Shown piece by piece: positions 8,453-15,529 of a stretch of 35,818 nucleotides of DNA. Origin of the DNA: Fidelibacterota bacterium (GTDB lineage Bacteria > Fidelibacterota > UBA2242); assembly GCA_018002295.1 (NCBI GenBank), contig JAGNGI010000016.1:1-35818 (forward strand), in the 5' to 3' direction. Under the pieces are notes generated by a model, which was not told the DNA's origin, did no database searches, and saw only the letters and a list, made by a program, of their open reading frames with translations. Both the position numbers and the translations under genes were made by a program. Position 1 is the first letter of the stretch. Each line of letters opens with the position of its first letter.

Positions 8453-9304
8453 ATGATGAAACTTAACTTAAAGAGCAAAATACCAACGATTATCTGCAAA
8501 TGGATAATTGTCTTCCTATTCGGGGCCGGTAACCTTTTATTTGCCCAACTGGATACTTTGATAATACCGAGCGTGGCTATGTCTAAGAATCCTAAAGCCG
8601 TAGTCGTTTTGCCGGATGTATATCCTAAATCGAATGATCGTTTTCCAGTTGTATATCTGTTACATGGCTGGAGTGGCTCATATCGCGATTGGCCGACTAA
8701 AATGGATTTGAAGCCGTTAGCCGACAAGTACGGTTTCATCATTGTCTGCCCGGATGGCGGCTATGCCGGTTGGTATGTGAATAGCCCGATTGTGAAAGAC
8801 TCACAGTATGAGACTTACATTGCTAAAGAGGTAGTTGATTTTATTGATGCAAATTTCCGATGCGTAGCTGATTCCACCGGGCGTTTTCTTTGTGGACTGA
8901 GTATGGGAGGACACGGTGCTTTCACCTTACTGGCTAAATTTCCGGAACGTTTTGCCGGGGCAGGCTGTATGAGCGGCGCAATGACGATGTCCAGCGGCGA
9001 GCGCCGGGCAGGGCTGACAGATATCCTCGGTGATTGGGAAACGAACCAGCAAAGGTGGGAAGCAAATTCGGCTTTATTTTTAGCCGAGCGATTGGTCGGA
9101 CACGATAAGGCAATTTTAATTGATTGCGGAGTTGATGATTTTTTGCATCAGACTAATTTTCTTCTACATAAAAAATTACTAGACCTGAAGATTCCACATG
9201 TATATATCGAACGCCCTGGCGCGCATACCTGGGATTACTGGACAAATGCTCTCGAATATCATCTGCTTTTCTTCAGAAATAATTTTTATAATGATGCGAA
9301 GTGA
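8453..9304 (+). CDS. Secreted esterase, esterase D/feruloyl esterase-like alpha/beta hydrolase
   Basis: This is a 283-aa alpha/beta hydrolase of the putative esterase (esterase D / XynZ-like) group, probably hydrolysing carboxylic esters outside the cytoplasm; the substrate is not predictable. A signal peptide is evident: basic start, hydrophobic stretch about 12-30, likely cleavage after LLFA. VYLLHGWSGS gives the oxyanion-hole region. GLSMGGHGA carries nucleophile Ser150. An acid near Asp228/229 and His258 in PGAHTW complete the triad. Start is ATG 8453 or the adjacent 8456. It overlaps the tiny ORF at 9301 by 4 bp. Confidence 0.85.
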   Translation: MMKLNLKSKIPTIICKWIIVFLFGAGNLLFAQLDTLIIPSVAMSKNPKAVVVLPDVYPKSNDRFPVVYLLHGWSGSYRDWPTKMDLKPLADKYGFIIVCPDGGYAGWYVNSPIVKDSQYETYIAKEVVDFIDANFRCVADSTGRFLCGLSMGGHGAFTLLAKFPERFAGAGCMSGAMTMSSGERRAGLTDILGDWETNQQRWEANSALFLAERLVGHDKAILIDCGVDDFLHQTNFLLHKKLLDLKIPHVYIERPGAHTWDYWTNALEYHLLFFRNNFYNDAK

Positions 9305-9450
9305 GCAATATAATTCCATTCAAAGCCCGAGCAATCAGTTCCCAAACCGCCTACTTTCTGGCAGAACTGGCTTCCGTAGCTTCGCTGAGCGGCCAAGAAG
9401 AAAAGGTCATCGCCCACCGCATTAAATTAACCGCCCCAGAAGTAAAATAA
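9301..9450 (+). CDS. Possible 49-aa protein of unknown function
   Basis: GTG 9301 overlaps the esterase stop (GTGA). It encodes a 49-residue, Ala/Glu-rich, probably helical peptide beginning MSNIIPFKARAISSQTAYF. It is richer in G+C than the surrounding intergenic DNA, which suggests it is or was coding. No family is recognised and no strong ribosome binding site is seen, although translational coupling to the esterase is possible. It may be the first part of a decayed gene continuing, in the same frame, into 9451-9594. Confidence 0.4.
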   Translation: MSNIIPFKARAISSQTAYFLAELASVASLSGQEEKVIAHRIKLTAPEVK

Positions 9451-9594
<144 letters not shown>

Positions 9595-9757
9595 AGTTTA
9601 AACTCGTCACAAAGAGTGCAGAGCTCATCGAGTTTTAATAAAAATTGAAACCAATTTGTGAAAATAACAAAAGCAACGCTCTGAAGGCGAGAGGATTTGT
9701 TTAAATAACTGTCGCGTTCTCTGAGTGTTCTGTGTTAAAATATTTCTTAACTTTGAT

Positions 9758-11128
9758 ATGAATGAAATGACACTTCAACCCGCAATGATCGAAAATATCC
9801 TAGAAGGCATCTCTGATGGCGTTTTCACGGTGGATGAAAACTGGCGCATTACCTCATTCAATCGCGCGGCGGAAGAAATTACGGGTGTGAAGCGTAAGGA
9901 GGCAATCGGTCAACGCTGTTCGGAGGTGTTTCGATCAAGCTTGTGCGGCGCCGATTGCGCTCTGCAAAGAACCCTTAAGACTGGAAAACCGATCATTGGC
10001 AAATCTGCCTATATAATCAGAGCCGACGGCTCGCGGATTCCGATCAGTATTTCCACCGCCGTACTCAAAGATAAGAACGGAAAAATTATCGGTGGCGCCG
10101 AAACCTTCCGGGATCTTAGTGAAATCGAAACCTTACGACAAGAACTGCGCAACAAAATGGGTTTCGGAGATTTGGTCAGTCGTAGTCCACTAATGCAAAA
10201 AATATTCGAGGTATTGCCCGCCATCGCCGCCAGCCCTAGCACCGTGTTAATAACCGGTGAGACCGGTACTGGCAAGGAATTGGTTGCCCGCACTATTCAC
10301 CAATTAAGTCCACGCTCCCGAGGGCCTTTTATAGCTGTCAATTGTGCCGCTCTGCCGAACGAGTTGTTGGAGTCGGAATTATTTGGTTATAAAAAAGGTG
10401 CATTTACCGGCGCTGTTCAAGATAAACCCGGACGCTTTGCCTTAGCCAAAGGCGGCACGTTGTTCTTCGATGAAATCGGGGAAGTCAGTCCGGCGCTACA
10501 GGTCAAACTTCTGCGCGTTCTGCAGGATCGAATTTATGAACCGCTCGGCGCTACCCGTTCTGAAACTGCCAATGTCAGGATCATCGTAGCTACCAATCAG
10601 GATTTAACCGAAATGGTCAAGACAGGCGCCTTCCGCGAAGACCTCTACTATCGCGTAAATGTTGTGCGGATTGACCTGCCGCCCCTGCGTCGCCGAAAAG
10701 AGGATATCCCCGTGATTATAGAACAACTGGTTGAGCGTTTCAATCTGCTTTGGCGTAAATCCGTAAGTGGAGTTAGTATAGAAGCATTGTCGTTATTGAT
10801 GGCGCACGACTGGCCGGGAAACATTCGTGAACTGGAAAACGTCATCGAACGCGCTTTTGTGCTCTGCAATGATGGCGAAATTACACTGAAGCATCTGCCG
10901 GAAGAACTGACCGCCCGCCGCGTCACTGATTTGCCACCTGAAAGTATCCGCTCCGCAGTCCAGACCCTTGAGGCTCAAACCATCCAATCTGCGTTAGCCC
11001 GTCATAATTTTAATCGCACCGCCGCTGCTAAGGATCTCGGTATTCATAAAACCACCCTGTTCCGCCGCATGAAGAAGCTCGGTCTTTCTTTACCAAGAAA
11101 AGACGGTCGATCGCGCCCTAAAAAGTAG
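9758..11128 (+). CDS. Sigma-54-dependent activator, PAS-AAA+-Fis (OrpR-like)
   Basis: This transcriptional activator uses ATP hydrolysis to open sigma-54 RNA polymerase complexes. The 456-aa form from ATG 9758 shows an N-terminal PAS domain (about 10-125) with three cysteines spaced C54-x8-C63-x3-C67, the AAA+ domain with Walker A GETGTGKE (167-174), the sigma-54 contact loop GAFTGA (214-219), Walker B GTLFFDEIG, and a C-terminal Fis-type HTH (LARHNFNRTAAAKDLGIHKTTL). An in-frame GTG at 9725 is a less likely start. It immediately precedes the ORP cluster and a sigma-54 promoter, as OrpR does in D. vulgaris, where the PAS domain binds an iron-sulfur cluster for redox sensing. The OrpR assignment is inference from domains and context. 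Confidence 0.92.
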   Translation: MNEMTLQPAMIENILEGISDGVFTVDENWRITSFNRAAEEITGVKRKEAIGQRCSEVFRSSLCGADCALQRTLKTGKPIIGKSAYIIRADGSRIPISISTAVLKDKNGKIIGGAETFRDLSEIETLRQELRNKMGFGDLVSRSPLMQKIFEVLPAIAASPSTVLITGETGTGKELVARTIHQLSPRSRGPFIAVNCAALPNELLESELFGYKKGAFTGAVQDKPGRFALAKGGTLFFDEIGEVSPALQVKLLRVLQDRIYEPLGATRSETANVRIIVATNQDLTEMVKTGAFREDLYYRVNVVRIDLPPLRRRKEDIPVIIEQLVERFNLLWRKSVSGVSIEALSLLMAHDWPGNIRELENVIERAFVLCNDGEITLKHLPEELTARRVTDLPPESIRSAVQTLEAQTIQSALARHNFNRTAAAKDLGIHKTTLFRRMKKLGLSLPRKDGRSRPKK

Positions 11129-11140
11129 CGTATACGCTAC
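11125..11140. promoter_or_regulatory. Perfect 16-bp palindrome, candidate activator site
   Basis: GTAGCGTATACGCTAC is its own reverse complement. It covers the stop codon of the sigma-54 activator gene and lies about 120 bp upstream of the -24 element, a usual distance for an upstream activator sequence. Confidence 0.5.
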
Positions 11141-11170
11141 TGTACTATTACGATTGAGTTGCAATATGGC

Positions 11171-11183
11171 TACTCTGCGAGTA
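11171..11183. promoter_or_regulatory. Second palindrome, candidate activator site
   Basis: TACTC-TGC-GAGTA forms a 5-bp inverted repeat, flanked by a wider GGCTA/TAGCC pair. It lies about 80 bp upstream of the -24 element. It shares the TAC...GTA ends with the first palindrome, as expected if the same dimer binds both. Confidence 0.4.
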
Positions 11184-11261
11184 CAGTTAGCCCAGCACAA
11201 GAAATTCTTTACATATTGTATTTATTGTTGTTGTAGTGGAATAATTACAGTATCCGGATTG

Positions 11262-11277
11262 TGGCACGAAAAATGCA
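11262..11277 (+). promoter_or_regulatory. Sigma-54 (-24/-12) promoter of the ORP cluster
   Basis: TGGCACGAAAAATGCA matches the consensus TGGCACG-N4-TTGCA at all but one position and keeps the invariant GG-N10-GC spacing. The expected transcription start is near 11288, about 28 nt before the first gene. The sigma-54 activator is encoded just upstream on the same strand. Confidence 0.85.
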
Positions 11278-11315
11278 CCTCGCATTAGTGAAATGTTTAG
11301 TTGAAAAAGAAAATA

Positions 11316-11909
11316 ATGAAAGTCGCCTTTGCTATCTGGAATAATCGCATCGCACCCGTTTTTGACGTGGCAAGATTACTGCATATCGTAGAAGCCGAAA
11401 ACAGTGTGATAAATGGATCGGTTGAAGAAATTTTACCGATTGATCTATTGCCAATTAAAAAAGCAGAACGCTTGAGTGAGCTGGGCGTTAAGACACTGAT
11501 TTGCGGTGCCATTTCCAGGCCGTTATATGATACGATTGTAGCTAACGGTATTGATGTGATTCCATTTATAGCTGGCGAGCTGGATGAAGTTGTTCAAGCC
11601 TGGCTCAGCGGACGCCCTGATTGGCATCATTTTGCCATGCCGGGTTGTTGTGGTAGAAGAGGTCGGTGGCAAGGTGGTTTTCATACTAATTACCAGGAGA
11701 TGTTTATTATGAGTGGGAAAAGACGTGGAATGGGAAGTGGTCAAGGGCGTGGTGGTCAGCGCTTTGGTCGTATGGGCGGAGGTTCAGCCGCTGGTCCAAG
11801 TGGTAATTGTGTTTGTCCGGAATGTGGGCACAAAGAGCCGCATCAACGTGGAATGCCCTGTTTTGAACAAAAGTGTCCACAGTGTGGTGCGGCTATGGCG
11901 AGAGAATAA
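11316..11909 (+). CDS. NifX/ORP-like protein fused to a glycine-rich zinc-ribbon tail
   Basis: The N-terminal ~105 residues form a dinitrogenase iron-molybdenum cofactor (NifB/NifX/ORP) domain beginning MKVAFAIWNNRIAPVFD. In this superfamily the fold binds Fe/Mo or Mo/Cu sulfide clusters. Then come a Gly/Arg-rich linker and a cysteine-rich end (CVCPEC...CFEQKCPQC) resembling a small zinc ribbon. The start is ATG 11316; TTG 11301 is also in frame. Inside the gene an ideal ribosome binding site AGGAGA (11695-11700) precedes an in-frame ATG at 11709, so a separate 66-aa tail protein may also be made. It is the first gene after the sigma-54 promoter. Confidence 0.85.
   Translation: MKVAFAIWNNRIAPVFDVARLLHIVEAENSVINGSVEEILPIDLLPIKKAERLSELGVKTLICGAISRPLYDTIVANGIDVIPFIAGELDEVVQAWLSGRPDWHHFAMPGCCGRRGRWQGGFHTNYQEMFIMSGKRRGMGSGQGRGGQRFGRMGGGSAAGPSGNCVCPECGHKEPHQRGMPCFEQKCPQCGAAMARE
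11695..11711 (+). promoter_or_regulatory. Internal ribosome binding site and start codon
   Basis: AGGAGA, 8 nt, then ATG in frame with the surrounding NifX-like gene. It would start a 66-aa Gly/Arg-rich zinc-ribbon protein (stop at 11909). This is stronger than the initiation signal of the full gene. Confidence 0.55.
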
Positions 11910-11942
11910 ATGACAACAATAAAAATAAGGAGAAAAAAAACT

Positions 11943-12293
11943 ATGCCAAGAGGTGATGGAACTGGTCCCGCCGGAATGGGACCAATGACTGGACGCGCGG
12001 CTAGATTCTGTGCAGGAAACAATGTGCCGGGTTATGCTAATCCGTATATCGGCCGCGGTTTCGGCGGCGGAATGGGACGCGGCCGAGGTCGGGGATTCCG
12101 ACATTGGTTTTATGCGACCGGATTGCCGAGGTGGGCAAGATTTGGAGGATTCAATGCTCTATACGCTTATCCACTCTCTTATCAGAAACCTAATCCGGAA
12201 ACCGAAAAACAAGCTCTTCAGAATCAAGCTGAGTATTTAGAAGTAGAGTTGAATGAAGTGAAAAAACGGCTGGCGGCGCTCGAAGCCGAGTAA
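11943..12293 (+). CDS. DUF5320 family glycine-rich protein
   Basis: This 116-aa protein begins MPRGDGTGPAGMGPMTGRAA, the signature start of DUF5320 proteins found beside NifX/ORP and Mrp genes in anaerobes. A Gly/Arg-rich middle (GRGFGGGMGRGRGRGF) is followed by a Tyr/Pro-rich segment. The last ~35 residues look like a short coiled coil (QALQNQAEYLEVELNEVKKRLAALEAE). The function is unknown. AAGGAG lies about 10 nt upstream of ATG 11943, and the gene follows the NifX-zinc-ribbon gene by 33 bp, so co-transcription from the sigma-54 promoter is likely. Confidence 0.85.
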   Translation: MPRGDGTGPAGMGPMTGRAARFCAGNNVPGYANPYIGRGFGGGMGRGRGRGFRHWFYATGLPRWARFGGFNALYAYPLSYQKPNPETEKQALQNQAEYLEVELNEVKKRLAALEAE

Positions 12294-12310
12294 GTAAGCA
12301 GAGCCGCTAC

Positions 12311-12364
12311 AGAGCACCTATTAAGCCGCATCGGTTAAGTAACTCATGTGGCTTTAGGTGCTCT
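12311..12364 (+). promoter_or_regulatory. Long stem-loop between the DUF5320 and ferritin genes
   Basis: AGAGCACCTA pairs with TAGGTGCTCT (10 bp) and, across a TT bulge, AAGCCGCAT pairs with ATGTGGCTT (9 bp, one G-T). The loop contains a small GTTA/TAAC pair. No T-run follows, so it is not a standard terminator. mRNA stabilisation, processing or regulation of the ferritin gene 28 bp downstream are possible roles. Confidence 0.6.
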
Positions 12365-12392
12365 AAAACTAATAAAATAAAAGGAGAAAATT

Positions 12393-12896
12393 ATGGGTAC
12401 AAAAGCAATTGAAATTCTTAATTTGGATGTTAAGCATCTTGTCGACCTGCTGAATCGGGCATATGCCGATGAATGGTTGGCTTATTATCAGTACTGGGTC
12501 GGCGCCAAAGTTGTCAAAGGACCGATGAAGGGTGCCGTCATCGCCGAGCTGGAAGAGCACGCGGCTGATGAATTGCGCCATGCCGACATGCTCGTGAAAC
12601 GTATAATCCAGCTGGGTGGGACTCCATTGATCAAACCCGAGGATTGGTACAAACACACCAATTGTGGTTACGATGCACCGGATGATCCGCATGTTAAAGA
12701 AATCCTTGAACAGAATATCAAGGGCGAACAATGCGCTATAACGGTTTATAAAAAATTAGTCGACCTTACCGCTGGTAAAGATCCGGTCACCTATAATATG
12801 GTTCTGGAGATTCTGGAAGATGAGATCGAACATGAAGACGATCTCCAAGCCGAACTCGAAGATTTTGAAATGTTAGTAGAAAAGCATTCTAAATAA
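12393..12896 (+). CDS. DPS-like ferritin (thioferritin type)
   Basis: This 167-aa four-helix ferritin-like protein probably oxidises and stores iron, consuming H2O2. Diiron ligands of the bacterioferritin pattern are visible: E27 (ADEWLAYYQY), E60-x2-H63 (ADELRHADML), E112 (KGEQCAI) and E144-x2-H147 (DEIEHEDD). Cysteines C91 (TNCGYDAP) and C114 (EQCAI) match the Cys pair of archaeal and Bacteroides DPS-like proteins, a motif of thioferritins. These assemble as 12-mers and protect against peroxide. AAGGAG precedes ATG 12393. The gene follows the long stem-loop and is closed by a terminator-like hairpin. Confidence 0.85.
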   Translation: MGTKAIEILNLDVKHLVDLLNRAYADEWLAYYQYWVGAKVVKGPMKGAVIAELEEHAADELRHADMLVKRIIQLGGTPLIKPEDWYKHTNCGYDAPDDPHVKEILEQNIKGEQCAITVYKKLVDLTAGKDPVTYNMVLEILEDEIEHEDDLQAELEDFEMLVEKHSK

Positions 12897-12906
12897 GCCA
12901 GTTAGA

Positions 12907-12951
12907 AACATACCGTTTGTTTAGCAAATATGTTGATCCGGTATGTTTTTT
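12907..12951 (+). terminator. Terminator-like hairpin after the ferritin gene
   Basis: AACATACCG pairs with CGGTATGTT across a 23-nt loop and is followed directly by a T-run. It may fully or partly end the sigma-54 transcript, so the peroxiredoxin and later genes may need their own promoter. Confidence 0.7.
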
Positions 12952-13013
12952 AGTGTATTCAGACCGACTTATTTAAAAAGCTGGATATAAACAAACCATA
13001 AAAGGAAAAAAAC

Positions 13014-13727
13014 ATGGAACCTATTAATGAGACTCAGAGCGTATCAATGCCCCGTATCGGCGATCCGGCTCCGGCTTTCAAAGCTATAACTACTCAAGGT
13101 GAAATTAATTTCCCGCAGGATTATAGGGGAAGCTGGGTAATATTATTTAGCCATCCGGCTGATTTCACGCCGGTCTGCACTTCGGAATTTATGACCTTTG
13201 CCACTATGGAAAAGCAATTCGCCGATGTGAACTGCAAACTCGTTGGACTTTCGGTTGACGGTCTATACAGCCACATCGCCTGGCTCCGCACCATTAAGGA
13301 AAAAATTGACTACAAAGGTATGAAAAATGTCGAGGTCAAATTTCCATTGATCGAAGACATAACGATGGAAGTTGCCAAGAAATACGGCATGATTCAACCG
13401 GGTGAAAGCAATACTAAAGCCGTGCGCGCCGTCTTCGTAATCGATCCTAAAGGCATTATCCGCACAATCATTTATTACCCGTTAAGTCTGGGACGTAATT
13501 TCGACGAATTGCTGCGGGTAGTAATTGCTCTGCAGACAGCTGATGCTTTCAACGTTTCGACTCCGGCTAATTGGCGTCCTGGTGATGATGTCATCGTTCC
13601 GACCGCTGGCTCCTGCGGCGTTGCCAAAGAACGCATGGAAAGCAAAGAGGGCATTAAGTGTCTTGATTGGTTCTTCTGTCTGAAGGAGATCACCAAGGAA
13701 GACGTCTGGAAAGCCATTACCAAGTAA
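13014..13727 (+). CDS. Peroxiredoxin, Prx6 / archaeal thioredoxin peroxidase type
   Basis: This cytoplasmic thiol peroxidase reduces H2O2 and organic peroxides. The 237-aa protein has the peroxidatic Cys55 in DFTPVCTSE, YYPLSLGRN in the Prx6-type core and a long C-terminal domain. C216 and C222 (KCLDWFFC) have the same 6-residue spacing as the extra cysteines of the Aeropyrum pernix enzyme; C201 is additional. A ribosome binding site (AAAGGA) precedes ATG 13014. Neighbours are the DPS-like ferritin upstream and an ORP-like gene downstream, pointing to oxidative-stress defence of an anaerobe. Confidence 0.93.
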   Translation: MEPINETQSVSMPRIGDPAPAFKAITTQGEINFPQDYRGSWVILFSHPADFTPVCTSEFMTFATMEKQFADVNCKLVGLSVDGLYSHIAWLRTIKEKIDYKGMKNVEVKFPLIEDITMEVAKKYGMIQPGESNTKAVRAVFVIDPKGIIRTIIYYPLSLGRNFDELLRVVIALQTADAFNVSTPANWRPGDDVIVPTAGSCGVAKERMESKEGIKCLDWFFCLKEITKEDVWKAITK

Positions 13728-13754
13728 TTGGCGATTCCGGAAATTAAAACTGCG

Positions 13755-13786
13755 AGGTTGCGTGAGTTATCAGGCTCACGCAACCT
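13755..13786 (+). promoter_or_regulatory. 12-bp perfect hairpin before the second ORP-like gene
   Basis: AGGTTGCGTGAG pairs perfectly with CTCACGCAACCT over an 8-nt loop. It ends 20 nt before ATG 13807, just ahead of the AAGGGGTG ribosome binding site, and is not followed by a T-run. It may be a terminator without U-tract, a processing site, or an element affecting translation of the next gene. Confidence 0.5.
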
Positions 13787-13806
13787 TGAATTAAGGGGTG
13801 TGTATT

Positions 13807-14169
13807 ATGAAAATTGCATTTACGACTTCAGGCAATGACCTAAATGCACCACTCGATAATCGTTTCGGGCGAGCAGAGAAGTTCCTGATTTATGACCTTG
13901 AAAATGATACATTCGAGATAATCGATAACCGGCAAAACCTGAATGCCGCTCAGGGTGCTGGGATTCAATCAGCGGAAACCATAGTCCGAAGCGGCGCCAA
14001 AGCGCTGGTCACCGCCCATTGTGGGCCAAAGGCTTTTCGGGTTTTGCAATCCGCCGGTGTCAAGATTTATACCACAAGTGCGGCAACGGTCGCGTCCGCC
14101 CTGGCGGATTACCGGGCAGGCAAGCTTAGCGAATCTAAGAGCGAAGATGTCGCCGGACATTGGATATGA
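13807..14169 (+). CDS. ORP-like protein (NifX/NifB cofactor family)
   Basis: This 120-aa single-domain protein of the dinitrogenase iron-molybdenum cofactor family begins MKIAFTTSGNDLNAPLDNRFGR. The NLNAAQGAGIQSAE and LVTAHCGPKAFRVLQ segments are typical of the orange protein (ORP) group, whose D. vulgaris member binds a Mo-Cu-S cluster. One cysteine (about C79 in HCGP) is present. Of the three NifX-like genes here this looks most like ORP. AAGGGGTG supports ATG 13807 over GTG 13798. Its end overlaps trmO by 4 bp (ATGA), starting a tight gene string to 21252. Confidence 0.88.
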   Translation: MKIAFTTSGNDLNAPLDNRFGRAEKFLIYDLENDTFEIIDNRQNLNAAQGAGIQSAETIVRSGAKALVTAHCGPKAFRVLQSAGVKIYTTSAATVASALADYRAGKLSESKSEDVAGHWI

Positions 14170-14648
14170 GAATTGCCTCAGTTTCATTCCGACCGATCGG
14201 GATAATTCACAGCCAGCATCAAAACGCGGAGCAGATACCAATTCAGCCGGTTTATACTGAAAATTATCCGGCACAAATCGAAATCTTTCCGGAATTCGAC
14301 GCCGGATTAAAAGACCTTGAGGGCTTTTCCCATATTTACCTGATTTATCATTTTCACCGCGCTGGCACGGCCGGATTACAGGTCAAACCTTTTCTGCAGG
14401 ATATCGAACGCGGAGTGTTTGCGACACGGTCTCCCAACCGACCTAACGCGATCGGATTGAGCATTGTCGAGCTGATCAGACGCGAGGGCAATATTTTGCA
14501 TATCAAAGGAGCAGATATTTTGGACGGTACTCCTTTGCTCGACATTAAACCGTATATAAAGCGCTTTGACCGGATCGATAATAGTCGTGACGGCTGGCAG
14601 GAAGAGATCGATGAACAAACCGCTCAGATTAGAGGGCGCCGGAAATAA
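14166..14648 (+). CDS. trmO: TrmO-like tRNA m6t6A37 methyltransferase (TsaA/YaeB family)
   Basis: Family members methylate N6 of threonylcarbamoyl-adenosine at tRNA position 37 using SAM. The 160-aa protein shows the conserved VSFRPIGIIHS start, the LEGFSHIYLIYHFHRA segment and the diagnostic ATRSPNRPNAIGLSIVEL motif, then LDGTPLLDIKPYI. It lacks the longer C-terminal domain of the E. coli protein, as is usual for short anaerobe and archaeal forms. ATG 14166 overlaps the preceding stop. Stand-alone TsaA-domain proteins next to ORP or metal genes may have another substrate, so the exact activity is less certain than the fold. Confidence 0.85.
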   Translation: MRIASVSFRPIGIIHSQHQNAEQIPIQPVYTENYPAQIEIFPEFDAGLKDLEGFSHIYLIYHFHRAGTAGLQVKPFLQDIERGVFATRSPNRPNAIGLSIVELIRREGNILHIKGADILDGTPLLDIKPYIKRFDRIDNSRDGWQEEIDEQTAQIRGRRK

Positions 14649-15529
14649 TGCAAATGGATCTCGACTGTATTCCTTGTTTTGTACAGCAGGCTATCCGGGC
14701 CGCGCGGCATTTATCTGATGATCCAGATGTTCAAGAACGAATTGTAAGAGAAGCTCTCTGCTGTATCGGTGCCGTCGATTTTCGCGAGCCGCCACCGCGC
14801 GCCAGTCAAATATTTTACCGTCGCCTGAGTGAAATTACCGGCATTCCGGATTTATACCAGGCTGATAAGGATAGACAGAACCGGCTTGCACTCAAATTAA
14901 TGCCAGCGTTAAAGGAACAGATCGGCATTTCGCCCGATCCGCTTTTGCTGGCGGCGCGCCTGGCAATTGCCGGAAATATTATAGATCTCGGCGCAAACGG
15001 CAATCTGACAATCACGGATATTCACGAGGCAGTCGATCAGGCTCTGAATGAACAGCTCGTCGGCGATTGGGAAAAATTTAAATCGGCGGTTAGCGAAGCC
15101 CGCGATATTCTATACTTGGCCGACAATGCCGGCGAAATAGTTTTTGATCGTCTGCTGATCGAGCAGATTTTACCTAAACCGGTGACACTGGTAGTGCGTG
15201 GCGCTCCAACTATCAACGATGCTTTGCAAACTGACGCAAAAGCCGCCGGTCTAGATAAACTTGTCGATATTATTGATAACGGCTCAGATGCGCCTGGAAC
15301 TCTGCTTGGTGATTGCAGTCGTGAATTTCTAAGGTGCTTTGCGACTGCCGATCTGATCATTGCCAAGGGTCAAGGCAATTATGAGACTCTTTGCAACGAA
15401 CCGCGCAATATTTTTTTCCTGTTCAAAATAAAATGTCCGGTAATCGCCAGGCATATTGGTCATCCGGTCGGAACCCAGGTTTTGCTAAAATCCAATGAAA
15501 TTCAGCCAGAAAACAGGAGCATTCATTGA
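14648..15529 (+). CDS. DUF89 / ARMT1-like family protein
   Basis: This 293-aa DUF89 protein belongs to the metal-dependent phosphatase family proposed to act in metabolite damage control. The N-terminal CIPCFVQQAIRAAR with a C-x2-C pair marks the prokaryotic subfamily. LADNAGEIVFDRLLIEQ and IAKGQGNYETL are conserved motifs that carry metal-binding Asn/Asp/Glu residues. The physiological substrate is not predictable. The ATG shares its A with the last base of the trmO stop codon, implying translational coupling. Confidence 0.9.
   Translation: MQMDLDCIPCFVQQAIRAARHLSDDPDVQERIVREALCCIGAVDFREPPPRASQIFYRRLSEITGIPDLYQADKDRQNRLALKLMPALKEQIGISPDPLLLAARLAIAGNIIDLGANGNLTITDIHEAVDQALNEQLVGDWEKFKSAVSEARDILYLADNAGEIVFDRLLIEQILPKPVTLVVRGAPTINDALQTDAKAAGLDKLVDIIDNGSDAPGTLLGDCSREFLRCFATADLIIAKGQGNYETLCNEPRNIFFLFKIKCPVIARHIGHPVGTQVLLKSNEIQPENRSIH

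Noticed and set aside
11910..11942. Upstream in-frame start for the DUF5320 protein (adds 11 residues)
   Set aside because: The AAGGAG site lies downstream of that ATG and points to ATG 11943, where the conserved MPRGDGTGP begins.
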